Shown here in pieces: positions 63,382 to 64,000 of a stretch of DNA of 64,000 nucleotides; positions within the stretch are counted from its first letter, which is position 1, and each line of letters begins with the position of its first letter. Source of the DNA: Chitinophaga solisilvae (lineage in GTDB: Bacteria > Bacteroidota > Bacteroidia > Chitinophagales > Chitinophagaceae); NCBI RefSeq assembly GCF_009928525.1, contig NZ_JAABOK010000002.1, forward strand, positions 310,001 through 374,000, given 5' to 3'. The notes under the pieces are model-generated. The model was given only the letters and a program-made list of their open reading frames with translations. It made no database searches and was not told the DNA's origin. The position numbers and the translations under genes are program-made.

Positions 63382-63734
63382 TATTTTACTACATTAAACT
63401 TCCCGGATTCTACCAGATTCCCGCGCTGATCGCGTAACTGAAAGATATACAAGCCGTTATAGTAGTTGTCGAGGTTAACCGTTGTTCTTCCGCCAATATT
63501 CTTTATCTGCTCAATTTTCTTACCGAGAAAATTGTACACAATAAGGTCATATACGCGGTCGTTATTATGCTGTTGAATTTCAAAGTATATGATAGAGGTA
63601 GCCGGATTGGGATAAAATTTGACAAATTTGCTACCCCCCTCCGTGGCCGGTAGGGTTTTATCGCTCTGAGCTTTACCCGCAAAAGGCAAAAAACAGAAAA
63701 TAGTGATGAGAATGAGGGTAGAGGTTCTCCACAT
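63381..63734 (-). CDS. T9SS type A sorting-domain protein
   Basis: A 117-residue protein with a signal peptide (cleavage near AGKAQ) and, in the last 85 residues, the type A sorting domain: KFYPNPATSIIYFEI, VYNFLGKKIEQI, VNLDNYYNGLYIFQL, ESGKFNVVK. Almost nothing lies between signal and sorting tail, so it is a tiny secreted or surface-attached protein, or a stub left by loss of a passenger. Such stubs exist in other Bacteroidota. Its own role is unknown. Confidence 0.85.
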   Translation of the reverse strand: MWRTSTLILITIFCFLPFAGKAQSDKTLPATEGGSKFVKFYPNPATSIIYFEIQQHNNDRVYDLIVYNFLGKKIEQIKNIGGRTTVNLDNYYNGLYIFQLRDQRGNLVESGKFNVVK

Positions 63735-64000
63735 AGTATTATAAAGATAAAGATTTATTCAAATATTTTCTAATTTTCGTTTGTTAATATCAACCCCACT
63801 TTACTCAACATCTTCTTTATAAAAGTAACAAACTACAAGCCATTTTGTTATCATAACAGTTTTTTTTATGTAAAATTTAACGCTTGTTAAATTTGGATCA
63901 TAAGATATTGTAAATCAATTAATTAAAATCTGGGGCAATTCAACCTTTCCAGCGTACTGTTGCGGCTGTTAAGGAAACTTTTGAACACCAGGGAGATTTC
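63735..64000. other. Upstream region of the T9SS tail gene, no gene seen
   Basis: 266 bases, A/T-rich, with no convincing open frame, palindrome or promoter pair. The last 60 bases could be the end or start of a feature outside the window. Confidence 0.4.

Noticed and set aside
1..64000. rRNA, tRNA, prophage, integrase, IS or restriction/defence genes
   Set aside because: Looked for by sequence features; none recognised. Short tRNA genes could be missed by eye, but no CCA-ended cloverleaf was noticed in the gaps.

Overview
The window looks like chromosome of a Bacteroidota member, most likely a Chitinophaga-like Chitinophagaceae. The signs are type IX secretion (T9SS) parts and substrates (SprA end, PorP/SprF, a PorE-like OmpA protein, three CHU_C-type proteins, one type A sorting tail), a SusC/SusD pair, two TonB-dependent receptors, LptF/LptG, starts without clear Shine-Dalgarno sequences, and TAnnTTTG -7 boxes close upstream of many genes. 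No rRNA, tRNA, CRISPR array, phage, transposase or plasmid gene was recognised. Nearly all genes look like ordinary vertical chromosome.

Layout. 0-5 kb: 3' end of sprA, then a three-gene set (Cys-rich small protein, TonB receptor, Cys-containing sialidase-fold lipoprotein) that may handle a metal. 5-13 kb, mostly minus strand: SDR oxidoreductase, two paralogous PKD/CHU_C surface proteins, an alpha/beta hydrolase and lnt. 13-18 kb: a SusC/SusD pair. 18-28 kb: guaB, dprA, a P4-type acid phosphatase, the PorE-like protein, queE, folD, pckA. 28-35 kb: M24 aminopeptidase, pssA, purS, rsmI, nitroreductase, M1 peptidase, DinB protein. 35-38 kb: an ECF sigma factor set, rsmG and a glycosyltransferase. 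38-45 kb: tgt, an LptF/LptG permease, a citrate synthase of mitochondrial type, recG. 45-51 kb: a giant SBBP/PKD/CHU_C protein with PorP/SprF and a beta-barrel protein. 51-53 kb: a phosphonatase-like hydrolase and its FAD oxidoreductase partner. 53-64 kb: LOG-family protein, O-methyltransferase, glucosaminidase/LysM protein, hpt, vWA protein, two rRNA methyltransferases (RlmK-like, RlmI-like), dnaJ, grpE and a T9SS tail protein.

The outstanding feature is not a gene. About twenty long, nearly perfect palindromes (110-313 bp) sit in the gaps between genes, roughly one per 3 kb. Most are built from tandem AATT(A/G)CG heptamers outside and a GCGAAGAT-NNN-AGCG core inside. A second family keeps the GCGAAGAT-like core in two of its four members but has arms of TTATTTGAGATTT type. 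Stem sequence differs from copy to copy while the two arms of one copy stay matched. The three compound, nested copies are exactly the three that lie between divergent genes; the simple copies lie after gene ends. They could be terminators or 3' stabilisers, a REP/BIME-like mobile family, or chromosome-structure sites. I think this repeat system is the most likely undescribed biology here.

Limits: all functions come from reading motifs and remembered family sequences. No search or alignment was run. Palindrome boundaries are good to a few bases.
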